From: Pseudomonadota bacterium
Lineage (GTDB): Bacteria > Pseudomonadota > Gammaproteobacteria > Pseudomonadales > Azotimanducaceae
NCBI GenBank assembly: GCA_027624035.1
Contig: JAQBUI010000014.1
Coordinates: forward strand, 1-64,000
Reading direction: 5' to 3'
DNA: 64,000 bases
Positions 34,122 to 42,258 of the stretch are shown piece after piece (positions within the stretch are counted from its first letter, which is position 1; the number at the start of each line of letters is the position of its first letter). Under the pieces are notes generated by a model. It did no database searches. It was not told the origin of the DNA and worked only from the letters and a program-made list of their open reading frames with translations. A program made the translations under genes and the position numbers.

Positions 34122-34766
34122 ATGAAAAGACCCCGTTTTATAGCCCAACAATCCAGTCATCCCCAGGGCCTGGTTGGCAACGTGATCGCCAGGATCATGG
34201 CCGCGGAAACAGTACCTGAGAATTTGCATGCGTTGAGCCTACTTGAACTGCAGGCGGGTGACCGCTTTTTGGACATCGGTACCGGCCACGGGAGCGCGTT
34301 GCTGAAGGCAGCACAGTCCTGCGAACTCGACCTTGCCGCCGGCATAGACCCGTCCACTGTCATGGTCAATCTGGCATCGAGACGCGCCAGAGTGGCGACC
34401 ACTACCGTCGATATCCAGATCAAGCAGGCGACTGTTGCATCCATCCCATTTCCGGATCGAAGCTTTAACAAACTGCTAACCGTACACACGATCTATTTTT
34501 GGGACGAGTTGCGTCGAGGACTTGAAGAGATATTTCGGGTAACAGCACCTGGGGGACTATTCGTTTCCTGTTTTCGCCCGGGAGAAGACCAGTCCTTTAG
34601 AGACAGTTTCCCCGATGGCATCTACCAGAAACATAGCAAGACAGATGTATTGAATGCGACCCAAAGGGCCGGATTCACCCTTGCTCGAAATGCGGATCAT
34701 CCTTCAGATGAACGATTGAAACCACTCGCGTTTGTTGTCGCTAAGAAACCGGTTGGTGTGCTATGA
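34122..34766 (+). CDS. Class I SAM-dependent methyltransferase
   Basis: A 214-residue methyltransferase. Motif I is FLDIGTGHGSALLKAA, motif II is AAGIDPSTVMV, the post-I region is ATVASIPFPDRSFNKLLTVH, and motif III is EIFRVTAPGGLFVSCF. The pattern is that of UbiE/Methyltransf_11-type enzymes acting on small molecules. The start is ATG 34122 behind AAGAGA; the longer frame begins only with TTG. It is the first gene of an operon. The MFS transporter gene starts within its stop codon (ATGA), followed by a membrane hydroxylase and a DUF2147 protein. Base composition is lower in GC than outside the island. Confidence 0.85.
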   Translation: MKRPRFIAQQSSHPQGLVGNVIARIMAAETVPENLHALSLLELQAGDRFLDIGTGHGSALLKAAQSCELDLAAGIDPSTVMVNLASRRARVATTTVDIQIKQATVASIPFPDRSFNKLLTVHTIYFWDELRRGLEEIFRVTAPGGLFVSCFRPGEDQSFRDSFPDGIYQKHSKTDVLNATQRAGFTLARNADHPSDERLKPLAFVVAKKPVGVL

Positions 34767-36115
34767 GCGCTCAGAACAACATCAACCAGCCGACAACGCT
34801 CTTGACAAGACTTCGCCTGTCGCCACCCGAACCACTATCGGCAGGTCAACTTCAGATCCTGTTGCTGCTCGGGTTTAGTGTCGCCGTGGGTCGGTACGAC
34901 AGCGAACTGTTATCTCTTGTCATTCCATTCGTCCAGGCGGATCTTGGAATGGAAGATCACATGGTTGCAAACCTTGTTGGTCTGTCAAAACTTGGCGTTA
35001 TTGCTGGTCTGTTTCTAGGCATACTTGCAGATCGCTTCGGAAGAATCCGGCTCCTTGGGTTCACCATTTTTGGCCTGTCACTGGCCACCGCCGCGACCGC
35101 CTTTGCTCAAACACCGGCACAGTTCGTTGCAGCCCAGTTCTGGGCCCGGGCCTTCGTGGATGCGGAATCAGGGCTCGTGGTGATCTTCGCGGTTGAAATA
35201 TTGGCGAGCCGAAACAGAGGATGGGTACTGGGTGTTGGCGCTGCCTTCGCAGCACTAGGTAGCGGCGTCGCCGCGATTGCCTTCGCCCTGATAGACGACC
35301 TGCCAGGAGGATGGCGTGCGCTGTACATTGCGAGCCTTTCCGGTATTTTCCTCGTGGCATACATGAGGCGACGAATCCCGGAGACGACGCGCTTTACTCA
35401 TGCGACTCAGGCTTCCACGGATGCAGGTATCGAGCCGCGACTGATAGCGCCCGTGATTGCACTGTTTCAAAGCAGCTATCGCCATCGCCTGGTGACCCTC
35501 TCTCTTGTGCAGTCGATTTTCGGATTCGGCGTGGCAAGTGCTTTTGCCCTGCAATCAAAACATTTGATCGAAAACCACGGATTCGAACCAGCTGAGATCA
35601 CGATCCTTTTCATCCTCGGAGGTGCACTGGCTATCTTTGGTAATCTCGCAGGCGGCCTGCTTGCGGACCGATTTGGCAGAAAGCCGATACTGGGATTGTT
35701 CCTTGTCCTGACTTCATTGGGCATCGTCGGCTTTTATCTTGGGAAAGGAACTGCAGTCGTCGCGTTCTGGATTCTATATGCCTTCTCACAGTTCGCCGTC
35801 GGTATCATTCTGACAGCCTACGAAGCTGAGCTTTTCCCAACGCGTCAGCGAGCCACGGCGGGTAGTGTCATCAGCATCGCCGCTACATTGGGGTTTGCCA
35901 CCGGGGCGTTCTCTGAAGGACATCTATACACCCTGACCGGGAACCACCAGATCGCCGTGGCAATGCTCGCACTCTCTTTACCCATCGCTTATTTCGTGAT
36001 TGGTCGATCACTGCCAGAGACCGCCAACCGGGATTTGGATGATGTATCACCTGATCCGGATCACAAGTTGAAAGGGCCAGGAAAAAGCATTCAGGTAGAG
36101 GAGCAGTTGGCATGA
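34763..36115 (+). CDS. MFS transporter (metabolite:H+ symporter-like)
   Basis: A 450-residue, 12-helix major facilitator. The signature after helix 2 is GILADRFGRIRL, repeated in the second half as GLLADRFGRKPIL. The helix 5-6 loop carries RRRIPETTRF and the C-terminus SLPETANRDL, the PET motif common in the sugar/metabolite porter group. The long N-terminal cytoplasmic stretch (about 1-30) precedes helix 1. It overlaps the methyltransferase and the hydroxylase genes by four bases on each side, so it is tightly co-translated. It may import the substrate or export the product of these two enzymes; this is inference from gene order. Confidence 0.9.
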   Translation: MSAQNNINQPTTLLTRLRLSPPEPLSAGQLQILLLLGFSVAVGRYDSELLSLVIPFVQADLGMEDHMVANLVGLSKLGVIAGLFLGILADRFGRIRLLGFTIFGLSLATAATAFAQTPAQFVAAQFWARAFVDAESGLVVIFAVEILASRNRGWVLGVGAAFAALGSGVAAIAFALIDDLPGGWRALYIASLSGIFLVAYMRRRIPETTRFTHATQASTDAGIEPRLIAPVIALFQSSYRHRLVTLSLVQSIFGFGVASAFALQSKHLIENHGFEPAEITILFILGGALAIFGNLAGGLLADRFGRKPILGLFLVLTSLGIVGFYLGKGTAVVAFWILYAFSQFAVGIILTAYEAELFPTRQRATAGSVISIAATLGFATGAFSEGHLYTLTGNHQIAVAMLALSLPIAYFVIGRSLPETANRDLDDVSPDPDHKLKGPGKSIQVEEQLA

Positions 36116-37035
36116 GTGCCAATTTAGTCAAAGGGATGTTGTTCCCGGCTGTACTGATCAGTGAGTTCCTGGCTTTTTACAATCTGATCAACATCGGGTG
36201 GCACCCCGGTATTGCGCTATTTGTACTGACAGTGGTCGGCTTTGTCGTCATCGCTCTGCTGGAGTGGTTAATCCCCTATCGTAAGGACTGGTATTGGTGG
36301 ACTGATCGGCAGGTGTTCAACGATTTAATCCATGGCGCAGCGCTCAGCACCATCGGCCCTCGCCTGGGGGAAATTCTGTTCTCCAGTCTGGCTGTATCAG
36401 GCGCTGCCGCGGTAGCAGGTCTTTATGAGGCGGGAATATGGCCCGTCGAGCTGCCGGTATGGATACAAGTGTTGCTCGTAATCATATTCGCAGACTTTCT
36501 GGACTGGTCGAAGCATTGGCTGTACCACCACAGTCCAGCCCTCTGGCCTATCCACGTTCTGCATCACAATCCTGAGCGTTTACACATTGCCAAGGCGGGG
36601 CGGCTTCATTTTCTGGAAAGCACGGTCCGGTTCCTGGTAATCAGTGTTCCTCTCACCGCGCTTGGCGCACCTCCTGTCACGCTATTCTGGTTCGCCGCCT
36701 CTCAAAACTTTTTGGGCAATCTCAATCATTCGAACGTGGATTTTCTGGTACCACGGTGGCTGAATTACCTAATGGCCACACCGCAGGTACATAGGCTACA
36801 TCATGCCAATGACCCGGATCTGGGCCGGTCGAATCTGTCATCGTTCACGATGATCCCTGACCATCTGTTTGGCACGTTTCGGGATCCGGCAACACACCCT
36901 TATGCAAACGTCGGGATTGCTGAGGACCCGGTTCCGAAGAACCTGTTTGGTCAATTGGCAGCCCCACTCATGTGGCCGCTTTTGATGCGACGCCATCTCA
37001 GATATTCAACTACCCCCGTTACCACAGGAGAGTGA
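36112..37035 (+). CDS. Sterol desaturase/fatty-acid hydroxylase family membrane enzyme
   Basis: A 307-residue integral membrane di-iron enzyme. Helices lie at about 8-28, 35-55, 80-105 and 120-140. The histidine clusters are complete: HWLYHH (near 140), HVLHHNPERLH (near 152), NLNHSN (near 204) and HRLHHAND (near 228). These bind two irons and support hydroxylation or desaturation of a lipid-type substrate. The gene begins inside the stop of the MFS transporter and is followed by a DUF2147 gene 2 bases after its own stop. It might modify a sterol, carotenoid or fatty alcohol; nothing in the sequence decides this. Confidence 0.88.
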   Translation: MSANLVKGMLFPAVLISEFLAFYNLINIGWHPGIALFVLTVVGFVVIALLEWLIPYRKDWYWWTDRQVFNDLIHGAALSTIGPRLGEILFSSLAVSGAAAVAGLYEAGIWPVELPVWIQVLLVIIFADFLDWSKHWLYHHSPALWPIHVLHHNPERLHIAKAGRLHFLESTVRFLVISVPLTALGAPPVTLFWFAASQNFLGNLNHSNVDFLVPRWLNYLMATPQVHRLHHANDPDLGRSNLSSFTMIPDHLFGTFRDPATHPYANVGIAEDPVPKNLFGQLAAPLMWPLLMRRHLRYSTTPVTTGE

Positions 37036-37037
37036 CC

Positions 37038-37490
37038 ATGCGTCTAATCTGGCTACCACTATTCATTTTCGGCTCGATGGCAAACATAGCAAAGGCGGGT
37101 TCTATTGAAGGGCTATGGGTCCCGCCTGCAGGAGATGCGATCATCAGCATCGTGGAGGAGGACACACTCAGAATCAGTCTAAGGCGAACGCTCGATCCTA
37201 CCCTCCTTGATACCAAAAACCCTGACAAACGACTCCGGTCAAGACCCCTATCAGGAATCCTGCTCGGACAGGGATTCAAATCCGAAGGATCCAGTTGGGT
37301 CGATGGTCACCTCTATGATCCTGGAAGTGGGAAGACCTATCGCGGCCGCATTACGCAAATTGATGAAAATCACATTGAGCTGCGCGGCTACGTCGGAACA
37401 CCTGTGTTCGGAAGAAGCGAGGTATGGACTCGTTTCGAGCTGTTCAGATCTCGGATGATGAAGATGTTGAGTCAGGAGCCGGATCATTGA
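37038..37490 (+). CDS. DUF2147-family exported protein
   Basis: A 150-residue protein with a cleavable signal peptide (MRLIWLPLFIFGSMANIAKA). The mature part begins GSIEGLWVPPAGDAIISIVE and contains the family block LLGQGFKSEGSSWVDGHLYDP, here noted as two parts around KSEG, then GKTYRGRI and ELRGYVGTPVFGRSEVW. DUF2147 domains occur in periplasmic proteins of unknown function. The ATG at 37038 has AGGAG 7 bases upstream and starts two bases after the hydroxylase stop, making it the last gene of the island operon. Confidence 0.8.
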   Translation: MRLIWLPLFIFGSMANIAKAGSIEGLWVPPAGDAIISIVEEDTLRISLRRTLDPTLLDTKNPDKRLRSRPLSGILLGQGFKSEGSSWVDGHLYDPGSGKTYRGRITQIDENHIELRGYVGTPVFGRSEVWTRFELFRSRMMKMLSQEPDH

Positions 37491-37881
37491 GTTCCTCCTA
37501 ATCTACAGAATATTCTGGCCTCAACCGCCACGTGGGATTTGTTCGACGACGCACCAACCCAGGGTTGCACGCGTTGCCGCGACTGCCGGCGAGGCCGTGC
37601 GCTGCCACTCAGAAACCAGACACCAGGCCATACAAATGAGCCATGGTACGCCATCAGGTGGAGTTGACCCGGGTCATAGGTCAGCGACCTATGACCGCGA
37701 GTTTGGACCAGCACCTACATCCGCGCGGCGTTACCCGAAATGAGCTCGCTAAACACCCTCCGAAAATGCTTGGCTAAGCAGAGAGAGAAATTCCATTCGA
37801 TGCGGGGCTTGCGAATAACACTTGCCGATATGTATGCTTGATAATACATTATGAATCTTTATGTGTTACCAAGATCACATT
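37491..37881. promoter_or_regulatory. Intergenic region with a perfect 11-bp inverted repeat (37672-37696)
   Basis: GGTCATAGGTC (37672-37682), loop AGC, GACCTATGACC (37686-37696): all eleven pairs match. No T-run follows, so it looks like an operator or a structured element rather than an intrinsic terminator. The last part (37835-37860) is very AT-rich with ATAATACATTAT, a likely promoter/operator zone for the HipB-like gene. No gene was found in 37491-37860. Confidence 0.45.
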
Positions 37882-38205
37882 ATGGCCACCCCTCACAGAC
37901 CTCCACCCGCCGCAAGAAGGGCGATCCGAAAGCTCGGGGAAGACATCCGAACAGCGAGATTGAGACGAAACATTTCTATGGAGATTGTCGCAAGTAGAGC
38001 TGCCACGAGCCGGTCCACGCTGGCAAGAATCGAGAAGGGTGATCCTGCTGTGAGCATTGGTATAGTCGCTGCTGTCTTGCAGGCCCTGAACCTCCTGGAA
38101 GGGCTGGCAAACCTGGCAGAAGCTTCAAAGGACTCGGTAGGTCTCGAACTTTCCAAAGACAGCCTCCGAAAGCGGACGTATTCACCAAGGTCCAAGACCC
38201 GGTGA
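37882..38205 (+). CDS. XRE-family (HipB-like) antitoxin/regulator
   Basis: A 107-residue DNA-binding protein. The helix-turn-helix spans about 22-75: LGEDIRTARLRRNISMEIVA, then SRAATSRSTLARIEKGDPAV, where the second part holds the recognition helix. The C-terminal tail is basic (KDSLRKRTYSPRSKTR). The opening PPPAARRAIRKLGEDIR is typical of HipB-like proteins encoded just before HipA kinases, and a HipA remnant does follow. I use the ATG at 37882 since it matches the family start; ATG 37861 would add seven residues. The antitoxin looks intact while its toxin is broken. Confidence 0.8.
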   Translation: MATPHRPPPAARRAIRKLGEDIRTARLRRNISMEIVASRAATSRSTLARIEKGDPAVSIGIVAAVLQALNLLEGLANLAEASKDSVGLELSKDSLRKRTYSPRSKTR

Positions 38206-38533
38206 GTACGTAGAGGTCCACCTGGACCGGCAAGGAGGGCTGAAGCGTCTCGGAACAATGAGGCGTATTCCCCGAGCAGGAAAGGAGGCGGTCTCCTTTG
38301 AGTACTCTGCGGAGTGGACGGAGTCGGGAAAACATTTTCCTACTGGGTCAGCAAGGGTCTCAGATCCAGCCAGGGTCGTGGTCGACTCCGATAGCAAGTT
38401 ACTATACGACGGCATGCGGTTGATGATCCGAATCCTCAAACGGCTGCAGTCGGTCGTGAACACCAGCTATGTCAACCACAGTCGTCGTGCCAAGCGACAC
38501 TGGTTTGCGGCCTGTCCCTGGGTTTTGCCTTGA
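38204..38533 (+). pseudogene. Truncated HipA-like kinase remnant
   Basis: The frame overlapping the HipB stop reads EYVEVHLDRQGGLKRLGTMR, then RIPRAGKEAVSFEYSAEW, a good match to the N-terminal subdomain of HipA toxins. After about residue 45 the similarity fades, with only a short trace (LYDGMRLMIRILKR) of the conserved region around the Ser-loop. The kinase core is absent before the stop at 38533. No start codon exists in frame before ATG 38258, which lies inside the domain. The toxin is therefore dead. Confidence 0.65.
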
Positions 38534-38589
38534 ACTTTTTGGTTTATGGCGCGAGTATTGAGGAAATACAGACTTTGGGGGACGGCATC

Positions 38590-39747
38590 ATGAGACGGAT
38601 CCGTTTTACGGGGCTGTTGCTGACCGTCGTATGCCTCAAGGCGTTCAGTGACGGCGAACCAATCATGCTCTTTCCACCAGCATCCAATCAGCTCCAGCAG
38701 GGCTTCGTCCGAATCATCAATGGGACATCGGCATTTGGAGAAGTTGAAATTGAGGGTGTTGACGACAACGGTTTCGTCTATGGCCCAGTCAGTTTCAAAA
38801 TCGCTCCCTATGCTGCACAGCAAGTCAATTCAAATGACTTAGAAATGGGAAATGAGAGCAAAGGACTTGAGGGCGCATTTGGACAAGGTAGCGGGAATTG
38901 GCAACTCTTTTTCACCTCGAACGTATCGCTCACGACTCTCGGGTTCATTCGTACGCCCGAAGGCTTCATGACTTCCATCCACTCCTACGCGGATGCGTTT
39001 GTTGGCAAGATCCACGATGTTGATGTCTTCAATCCCGCGCAAAACCTCAATCAAGTGAGCAAGTTGCGAATTGTCAACCTCCGAGGGGCCAATTCAGCAG
39101 TGGAGATTTCGGGCACCGACGACTCCGGGAACACCCCCTCTGAGACCGCTGAATTCGTGATGGCGGCATGGTCATCAATCGAGTTGACGGCAACCGACAT
39201 CGAAGAGGGTAACCCAAGCAAAGGAATAAGTGGCGGAATCGGCGACGGTCAGGGGAAATGGCGCCTAAGGGTGATCACCTCCCAGCGCTCGAAAGTAATG
39301 AGTTTGCTTGAAGCACCAGGTGGGTACTTGTCAAACCTTTCCCCATCCCAGCAACCAGGTCGCGACAAGGAATTCCCCGATCTCGGATGCACTGATATTG
39401 ATGGTGCGTCAATCTTTTCGCAGGAAGACGAGCCAGTTTACTTGGGATTTTTCGGGAGCGATTTTGCCTCCGATTCAGTGAACAATACATTCGGATCCTA
39501 TGGTAGTAGCTTCGGATCGGGCAGTATTCGCAACGAATTCGGCAGATATGGGAGTAGTACTGGTTCATACAGTCACGCGAGTTCCTTCGCATCGAATCCA
39601 CCTGTCGTTGTTAAAGAAGGAAGGACCCTCTTCTATCTGACCATCAGAAGTAGCTATTCGTCGGCCAGCTATTCTCTCGCGACGATTGACAGTTCTTGTT
39701 CGTTCTACAAATCCAGTCGAGCTGATTTCTTTTCGTCTCCTTATTAG
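38590..39747 (+). CDS. Secreted repeat protein with Gly/Ser/Tyr-rich C-terminus
   Basis: A 385-residue exported protein. The signal peptide is RRIRFTGLLLTVVCLKAFS. Two homologous repeats follow: the first (about 30-140) with QGFVRIINGTSAFGEVEIEG, DDNG and LEMGNESKGLEGAFG; the second (about 155-265) with KLRIVNLRGANSAVEISGTD, DSGN and IEEGNPSKGISGGIGDG. The last third contains short aromatic repeats (FGSYGSSFGSGS, NEFGRYGSSTGSYS) ending in a Ser/Tyr/Phe-rich tail. The start has GGGGGA 7 bases upstream. Base composition is AT-rich compared with the window. A surface or extracellular role is likely; the exact function is unknown. Confidence 0.7.
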   Translation: MRRIRFTGLLLTVVCLKAFSDGEPIMLFPPASNQLQQGFVRIINGTSAFGEVEIEGVDDNGFVYGPVSFKIAPYAAQQVNSNDLEMGNESKGLEGAFGQGSGNWQLFFTSNVSLTTLGFIRTPEGFMTSIHSYADAFVGKIHDVDVFNPAQNLNQVSKLRIVNLRGANSAVEISGTDDSGNTPSETAEFVMAAWSSIELTATDIEEGNPSKGISGGIGDGQGKWRLRVITSQRSKVMSLLEAPGGYLSNLSPSQQPGRDKEFPDLGCTDIDGASIFSQEDEPVYLGFFGSDFASDSVNNTFGSYGSSFGSGSIRNEFGRYGSSTGSYSHASSFASNPPVVVKEGRTLFYLTIRSSYSSASYSLATIDSSCSFYKSSRADFFSSPY

Positions 39748-39794
39748 GATGAGGAAGAGACATAGACATCCCTCACCTCGTATCCGTCCTTGGG

Positions 39795-40037
39795 CCTTGC
39801 CTCATGCTCCACGATCCCAAGCATGAATACCTTGACCTGCTGCCAGACGAGGACGATGCCATGAATGCCAAAAAAGTTGGTGCGTCGATTGCCTACCGCC
39901 TCGCCCTGGGGCCCAATGCAGCGAAGAAATCCCTCACGCTGCAAACTGATTCAGCCCGTGACAACCAGACGAAGCCCAACGAGCTGGTAAGTCGCCAAGC
40001 CGGTTTTACACTACACGCCAGGGTGGCCTGCAGATAG
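39795..40037 (+). mobile_element. IS91-family transposase fragment (plus strand)
   Basis: Reads HDPKHEYLDLLPDEDDAM, then GASIAYRLALGPNAAKKSLT and, further on, AGFTLHARVACR, matching the middle of IS91-type transposases up to the conserved GFSLHAGVAA block. A stop follows at 40035. It lacks both ends and the catalytic Tyr region, and it runs tail-to-tail into a second fragment on the other strand. Confidence 0.7.
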
Positions 40038-40310
40038 ATAATCGAAGCGCCAATGATACCGTGCATGGCGCATTCTTCATCAGGCACAAGGTCCAGCTCG
40101 GACTCAGCATCCCGGTATAGATGCCCTGGCCGTTTCAAGTATCGCGAAACGCTTTTGGCGATCGTAAAGGTGATCGCATCGAGATTTTCAGGCGTCGGTG
40201 GCTTCACTGGCCAGAAGTAGCCGTCCGCGTCATAGGTGCCATTCAGATACAGCATGCGGAAGTCCAAATCTAAATTGAGCGCAGAGCCGAAGCCGCATCT
40301 CGTCAGCCAG
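40035..40310 (-). mobile_element. IS91-family transposase fragment (minus strand)
   Basis: On the minus strand the frame reads GFGSALNLDLDFRMLYLNGT, then PPTPENLDAITFTIAKSVSR, YLKRPGHLYRDAESELDLVP and ends near GASIIYLQ. It covers the segment just before and overlapping the part kept in the plus-strand fragment. The two therefore come from different copies, or from one copy that was inverted. Similarity stops abruptly at about 40035. The following 40311-40571 holds no gene. Confidence 0.7.
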
Positions 40311-40571
40311 CCTCTTGTGGGCCAGCTATTTGGCCCGTGAACGCTTTACTCAGGCTACTAATCTTGCGTGGGCCATGGCATTGTTCCCATGGCGCCAGAG
40401 ATTGGGCCTTGATAGAGGCTCAACACCGTGGGAATCCGGAATCAGTTCTCCGCCGGGTGGGTGGGGCCCTTCGGTGTATTGTAGATTTCGCAATGCACCC
40501 ACCCCAGTTCCAAGTTAGTACGCAGGTTGCTACCATCACCCGGCCTGATCAATTCTTTTGCGGAGAGCAGC

Positions 40572-40862
40572 ATGCTAAAACCAGGAACGAGACTAAAAAG
40601 CGCCGTGTGTGATGGCGAATTCATGATCGTCAAAGCCGCTGAAGGCGATGAACTCTCCTGCGGGGGCACAGTCTGTGATGCGTCGCCTGATCGCGTGGAA
40701 GGTGACGAGGGCAAGATGAACGGTTGCGTCATCGGAAAACGCTACATCAATGCCGATGAAACCATCGAGGTACTCTGCATCAAAAACGGTGAAGGTTCGC
40801 TCTATTGCAATGGCGAAGAACTCATGACCAAAGATACCAGGAAACTGCCCTCATCTGATTGA
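40572..40862 (+). CDS. Small Cys-containing protein, unknown function
   Basis: A 96-residue soluble protein opening MLKPGTRLKSAVCDGEFMIV, with GGAG 6 bases before the ATG. Six Cys are spread along it (AVCDG, LSCGG, TVCDA, NGCVIG, VLCIK, LYCNG). The second half is strand-rich (VIGKRYINADETIEVLCIKN) and it ends KLPSSD. I have the impression of a conserved family found beside CoA-enzyme genes in actinobacteria and proteobacteria, but I cannot name it. Metal binding is conceivable. A copy of the 87-bp repeat begins ten bases after its stop, and a CoA-transferase gene follows. Confidence 0.6.
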   Translation: MLKPGTRLKSAVCDGEFMIVKAAEGDELSCGGTVCDASPDRVEGDEGKMNGCVIGKRYINADETIEVLCIKNGEGSLYCNGEELMTKDTRKLPSSD

Positions 40863-40871
40863 CCGGGCGCT

Positions 40872-40958
40872 TTCATGGAAGTTCTGGCCACACGTTGTGC
40901 CGTCCGGAAAACTTCCCGGCACGACAACGGCGTGCCCGACCCGGGCACGCTGAGGGCT
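40872..40958 (-). repeat. Single full-length copy of the 87-bp repeat, inverted
   Basis: Exactly 87 bases, reading on the minus strand AGCCCTCAGCGTGCCCGGG to TTCCATGAA. It matches the tandem copies at 2508-2768 with few differences. Here the first palindrome is perfect (CGTGCCCGGGTCGGGCACG), and GTGCCG/CGGCAC is kept. It sits between two plus-strand genes, 38 kb from the tandem array. Confidence 0.9.
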
Positions 40959-41047
40959 CCTGGGTCACTGGATTACCGGTTGGCGCGACCCTGGCAGATC
41001 AGCAGTGAGAACGGATACTGGCACATCAACCAGATGGGACTTTAGGT

Positions 41048-42253
41048 ATGGATGACGACGAATTGTTGTTTAAGGGGCTGAAAGTCCTTGATGTTGGCAG
41101 CTGGATCGCCGGGCCCGTCGCGGCGACGATGCTGGCGGACCGGGGGGCCGAAGTTCTGAAGATAGAAGCACCGGTCATTGGAGATGGCTATCGCAACTAC
41201 GCGCTGCTGTCATTTACCCCGAATGCGGACACCAACTACACCTGGGCCATGGATGCGCGCAACAAGCGATCTCTGGCGCTTAACCTGAAAACCGAAGAAG
41301 GCATGCAGATCCTGAAGCGGCTGATCGCGGAATGCGACGTATACGTCACCAATCAGCCGCTGCCGCTGCGGCGTCAGTTGAAGCTGGGCTATGACGATAT
41401 CAAGGGTCTGAATGACAGGATGATCTATGCGTCCCTGACGCCCTACGGCGAGCAGGGACCGGATGCAGACAATGAAGCCTTCGATCTGGTGGCGTACTGG
41501 AGTCGCTCGGGGCTGATGGACAAGGTGCGGCCGCCGGGGTCGGAGCCGGTCCAGGCGCTGGCCGGGATGGGTGACCATCCCACGGCGGTCGCCCTGTATG
41601 CGAGCATTGTGACCGGGCTGTTGCGTCGAGAAAGGTCCGGTAAAGGTTCCATGGTGCATACCTCGTTGCTGGCCAACGGCGTCTGGTCCGCGTCTTGTCT
41701 CGCCCAGGCCCGCTTTGCCAATGCTGACTTCTCCTCCATGCCCAGCAGCCAGCGGCTGACCAGCGCGCTCTACCGGACGAAGGATGACCGCTGGATCCAG
41801 CTCAGCATGGTTCGCACTGCCGAGGCGATTGATCGCCTGCTGGTGGCCATGGACGCCGTGGAATTGCTGGTTGATGAACGGTTTGCCACGCTGGAACTGC
41901 GGGTGGCCAATTCAGAGGCGTTCACGCAGGAGTTAAGAGACATTTTTGCCACCCGTACCAGTGCGGAATGGCTGCAGATTCTGAAGGTCGAAAACGAATT
42001 GCCGATTGAACGGGTTGCGCAGTTTGACGATCTGATCGATGACCCGCATCTGAAACTGAACGGGATGGTATCGTCGCCGGTCGATGACGTGGGGATTGAT
42101 TACATCATCAATGATCCGGTGAACACGGGTGGCGTTGCCAGGGTGGGCGCGAAAAAAGCACCGGGCATCGGTGAGCACAGCGATGAAGTGCTGGCCGAAC
42201 TCGGCTTTTCCATCGCGGACATTCAATCATTGCGTGACAAGGGTGTGGTGTAG
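41048..42253 (+). CDS. CaiB/BaiF family (class III) CoA-transferase
   Basis: A 401-residue cytoplasmic enzyme moving CoA between carboxylic acids. The N-terminal fold reads KGLKVLDVGSWIAGPVAATM, then LADRGAEVLKIEAP. It continues with NKRSLALNLKTEEG and VYVTNQPLPLRRQLKLGYDD, with FDLVAYWSRSGLMD in the active-site lid. The C-terminal closure is GEHSDEVLAELGFSIADIQSLR, split over the turn. Length is normal for the family. The next gene, a crotonase-like enzyme, begins 5 bases after the stop, so the two are an operon. It is one of four class III CoA-transferases in the last 23 kb. Confidence 0.88.
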   Translation: MDDDELLFKGLKVLDVGSWIAGPVAATMLADRGAEVLKIEAPVIGDGYRNYALLSFTPNADTNYTWAMDARNKRSLALNLKTEEGMQILKRLIAECDVYVTNQPLPLRRQLKLGYDDIKGLNDRMIYASLTPYGEQGPDADNEAFDLVAYWSRSGLMDKVRPPGSEPVQALAGMGDHPTAVALYASIVTGLLRRERSGKGSMVHTSLLANGVWSASCLAQARFANADFSSMPSSQRLTSALYRTKDDRWIQLSMVRTAEAIDRLLVAMDAVELLVDERFATLELRVANSEAFTQELRDIFATRTSAEWLQILKVENELPIERVAQFDDLIDDPHLKLNGMVSSPVDDVGIDYIINDPVNTGGVARVGAKKAPGIGEHSDEVLAELGFSIADIQSLRDKGVV

Positions 42254-42258
42254 ACCTT

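Noticed and set aside
40883-40891. TCTGGCCAC as a possible attR copy of the tRNA-Phe 3' end
   Set aside because: Nine bases are too few, and they fall inside the 87-bp repeat, whose other copies explain most of the match. No integrase gene was found.
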